Below, piece after piece: positions 7,253 to 8,847 of a stretch of 8,847 nucleotides of DNA; position 1 is the first letter of the stretch; the number at the start of each line of letters is the position of its first letter. Both the position numbers and the translations under genes were made by a program. The stretch covers positions 1 through 8,847 of the forward strand of contig JARBTU010000057.1 in NCBI GenBank assembly GCA_029240015.1. The letters run 5' to 3'. This DNA comes from Oscillospiraceae bacterium (lineage in GTDB: Bacteria > Bacillota > Clostridia > Oscillospirales > Ruminococcaceae). The notes beneath the pieces were generated by a model. It worked only from the letters and a program-made list of their open reading frames with translations. It was not told the origin of the DNA and searched no databases.

Positions 7253-8512
7253 ATGGATAACGAACACGCTGCACAACTTCTTGGAACCAAGAATGGTAAA
7301 AAAACAACTCCACTCGTCAGTATTGTAGTACTTGCTTATAATAACTTAGATTACACCTCCCAATGTATTGAGAGCATCTATCGCTATACCTCTCATATAG
7401 ATTTTGAACTGATAACTGTTAACAACGGTTCAACAGACGGTACGGCAGAGTATTTGAACAGCTTATCCCATTCTAAAAAGATAAGCTTTCCTAAAAATAT
7501 CGGGGTGTGCAAAGCGATTAATCATGGATTTCGGATTGCCGAAGGAAAATACACTATGAATGTCAGTAATGATATTGTCGTCACGAAGAACTGGCTTGAC
7601 AATCTGCTAATTGCCATGGAAACAGATCCTAAAATTGGGATGATCGTTCCTATTTGCAACGCATCCTGTAACTATCAACAAATTAATCCGCCGGGCAAGT
7701 CGATGGAAGAGATACAAGCCTTTGCAGAGAAATACAATGTAAGCAATCCCAATCGATGGGAAGAACGTTTAAAACTTTCTACATATGCGGGAATCTATAG
7801 GACAAAGATTCAAAAAGCGCTGGGTGGGTTTGATGAAGATTTCAACCCGGGCTGTTATGATGACGATGCCATTTGTTTCAGCATACGACGAATGGGATAT
7901 AAAGTCATTCTGGCCAAAGACACCTTTGTCCATCATTACGGAGCTTGTTCTTTCAATGAAGAATACGATAAAGATACAACTCTGCAAGTAAGAAATAAAA
8001 ATCTATTCATGTTGAAGTTTGGCGTAGATCCTTATGTAGCAGGTTTAATTGATTATGATGTTTTGGATCTTTTCACTTATAATAGTGGCAATGATGTCAA
8101 TATCTTGGGAATTGGCAATTCCTATGGAACCACCGCACTTCAACTTAAAAATATATGCAAGCAGTATGGCAACAATAACGTAAGCCTTTATTATCTGTCC
8201 GGGCAGAAAAACAATATGATAGAGCTGAAAACGATATGCGATGGCTGTATTTATAGCTCCCTCAGTGAGGTGAATGGGCTTTTTGGAAACAGGAAATATG
8301 AATATATCATTATAGAAAACCCGTCCGAAGGAATTGAAAACAAGAAAGAATTGTACACCACACTGTATAATCTTTTAAAACAAGGGGGCCAAATTGTTTG
8401 TACAGCGGCAAATGATAATATACTTTATGAAACGATGGGTATATTTTCAATTTTAGGCGCCCGATTCAATAAACATAAAAATTACTATTATTTATGTTTC
8501 TCAAGAACTTAG
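7253..8512 (+). CDS. Family 2 glycosyltransferase (GT-A) with C-terminal methyltransferase-like domain
   Basis: A 419-residue protein without signal peptide or membrane helix, so probably cytoplasmic. Residues about 20-255 are a GT2/GT-A fold: nucleotide-sugar binding VSIVVLAYNN (22-31), VNNGSTDGT (56-64), the SNDIVV segment (105-110, Asp107) at the place of the metal-binding DxD-like motif, WLDNLL (114-119), and the acceptor/base region YDDDAICFSIRRMGY (202-216) followed by VHHYGACSF (226-234). This pattern is common in Firmicutes enzymes that glycosylate surface polymers or proteins. Residues about 280-417 resemble a Rossmann methyltransferase (VNILGIGNSYG at 282-292, later KYEYIIIENP and LKQGGQIVCTA), but the usual acidic residue of motif I is Gly286 and the middle glycine is Ser290. 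The start is supported by AGGGG (7240-7244), 8 nt upstream of the ATG. Donor and acceptor are unknown. Confidence 0.88.
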   Translation: MDNEHAAQLLGTKNGKKTTPLVSIVVLAYNNLDYTSQCIESIYRYTSHIDFELITVNNGSTDGTAEYLNSLSHSKKISFPKNIGVCKAINHGFRIAEGKYTMNVSNDIVVTKNWLDNLLIAMETDPKIGMIVPICNASCNYQQINPPGKSMEEIQAFAEKYNVSNPNRWEERLKLSTYAGIYRTKIQKALGGFDEDFNPGCYDDDAICFSIRRMGYKVILAKDTFVHHYGACSFNEEYDKDTTLQVRNKNLFMLKFGVDPYVAGLIDYDVLDLFTYNSGNDVNILGIGNSYGTTALQLKNICKQYGNNNVSLYYLSGQKNNMIELKTICDGCIYSSLSEVNGLFGNRKYEYIIIENPSEGIENKKELYTTLYNLLKQGGQIVCTAANDNILYETMGIFSILGARFNKHKNYYYLCFSRT

Positions 8513-8605
8513 CTTATTTTTAATTAACATTCATTTTTGCTTCATAAAAGTTGTTAACTATTCCTCAACCATGGTTTTCACCCTTCTTGTTACTGTTTTT
8601 AACAC

Positions 8606-8635
8606 TTGTAATATATCACAAATAATGATATATTA
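8606..8635 (+). promoter_or_regulatory. Candidate promoter overlapping an AT-rich dyad, upstream of the last gene
   Basis: TTGTAA (8606-8611) and TATATT (8629-8634) are spaced by 17 bp. The same bases form a perfect 10-bp inverted repeat, TAATATATCA (8609-8618) and TGATATATTA (8626-8635), with a 7-nt loop. It could be an operator on a promoter for the gene at 8750 (leader about 110 nt), or, since TTTT follows at 8636-8639, a weak terminator for the glycosyltransferase gene. AT-rich DNA makes either match easier by chance. Confidence 0.4.
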
Positions 8636-8736
8636 TTTTCATAAGAAGTAACTTGACTATGATAAAAATACTATTCCGATGAAATTAACCCGCTCGATTA
8701 AAAACAATTAACAAAAAACAAGATACCCTGACTCTA

Positions 8737-8744
8737 AGAGGTGG
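8737..8744 (+). promoter_or_regulatory. Ribosome binding site AGAGGTGG deciding a TTG start
   Basis: AGAGGTGG is close to the anti-SD complement AAGGAGGTG and ends 5 nt before TTG 8750. No ATG or GTG lies in the same frame nearby, so the TTG is the most likely start of the last gene. Confidence 0.65.
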
Positions 8745-8749
8745 TCCTT

Positions 8750-8847
8750 TTGACGTACAAACAAACATATGAATATATTTACAGAAAACTTAATGGTAAA
8801 TACGCGCACTTTACTTTAGAGGATAAAGACGAGTTTACCAAAGAAGA
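8750..8847 (+). CDS. Partial gene, unidentified product, truncated by the window end
   Basis: Thirty-two complete codons (plus two bases) are open from TTG 8750 to the window end. The product begins MTYKQTYEYIYRKLNG and continues KYAHFTLEDKDEFTKE. It is charged and rich in Tyr and Lys, with no signal peptide or membrane segment in the visible part, so it is probably cytoplasmic. I do not recognise the family. The good Shine-Dalgarno site at 8737-8744 and the unbroken frame support a real gene. The 237-bp gap before it holds a candidate promoter/dyad and a 10-bp palindrome AACCATGGTT (8567-8576), but no other gene that I can see. Confidence 0.6.
   Translation, partial: MTYKQTYEYIYRKLNGKYAHFTLEDKDEFTKE

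Noticed and set aside
7089..7313. 74-codon open frame on the minus strand
   Set aside because: It would start inside the glycosyltransferase gene and read through its promoter and the operon terminator; no SD is seen and composition is non-coding.
8567..8576. 10-bp palindrome AACCATGGTT and nearby GTTAAC
   Set aside because: Isolated palindromes with no T-tract or promoter context; may be chance, so not called as an operator.

Overview
The window looks like chromosomal DNA of a low-GC Gram-positive bacterium, most likely a member of the Clostridia (possibly a gut-type Oscillospirales/Lachnospirales relative). The reasons are AT-rich intergenic DNA, purine-rich Shine-Dalgarno sites (AGGAGG, GGAGG, AGAGGTGG), TTG and GTG starts, sigma-A type promoters with 17-bp spacers, and a secreted protein with choline-binding-type cell-wall repeats. 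The genus assignment is inference. No rRNA, tRNA, CRISPR array, insertion sequence or attachment site was recognised.

Layout. (1) 169-2379 (+): a secreted BspA-like leucine-rich-repeat protein with about 16 LRR_5 units and nine C-terminal cell-wall-binding repeats. It has its own promoter (109-137) and a strong SD, and ends in a hairpin terminator (2405-2440) shared with the convergent gene. (2) 2448-3017 (-): a TetR-family repressor, divergent from (3) 3183-7031 (+): an ABC export-type operon made of a LolD/MacB-like ATPase and a large FtsX-type permease with a long coiled-coil extracytoplasmic insert. A 32-bp dyad overlaps the -35 box of the transporter promoter and is the obvious candidate TetR operator. 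The permease reading frame is interrupted by one in-frame TAA at 4539-4541, so it appears as 218-codon and 827-codon pieces. The operon ends at a strong terminator (7091-7135). (4) 7253-8512 (+): a family 2 glycosyltransferase fused to a degenerate Rossmann/methyltransferase-like domain, with its own promoter. (5) 8750-8847 (+): the first 32 codons of an unidentified gene starting at TTG, preceded by a candidate promoter overlapping an AT-rich dyad.

How the genes work together. The repressor, ATPase and permease form a self-contained ligand-responsive transporter module, of the kind that often handles lipids, peptides or membrane-active compounds; no substrate can be read from the sequence. 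The LRR protein and the glycosyltransferase are both plausible cell-surface functions but are separate transcription units, and nothing here links them mechanistically. I did not find a clearly new system. The points most worth checking are the nonsense-interrupted permease, the divergent operator, and the altered methyltransferase-like tail of the glycosyltransferase.
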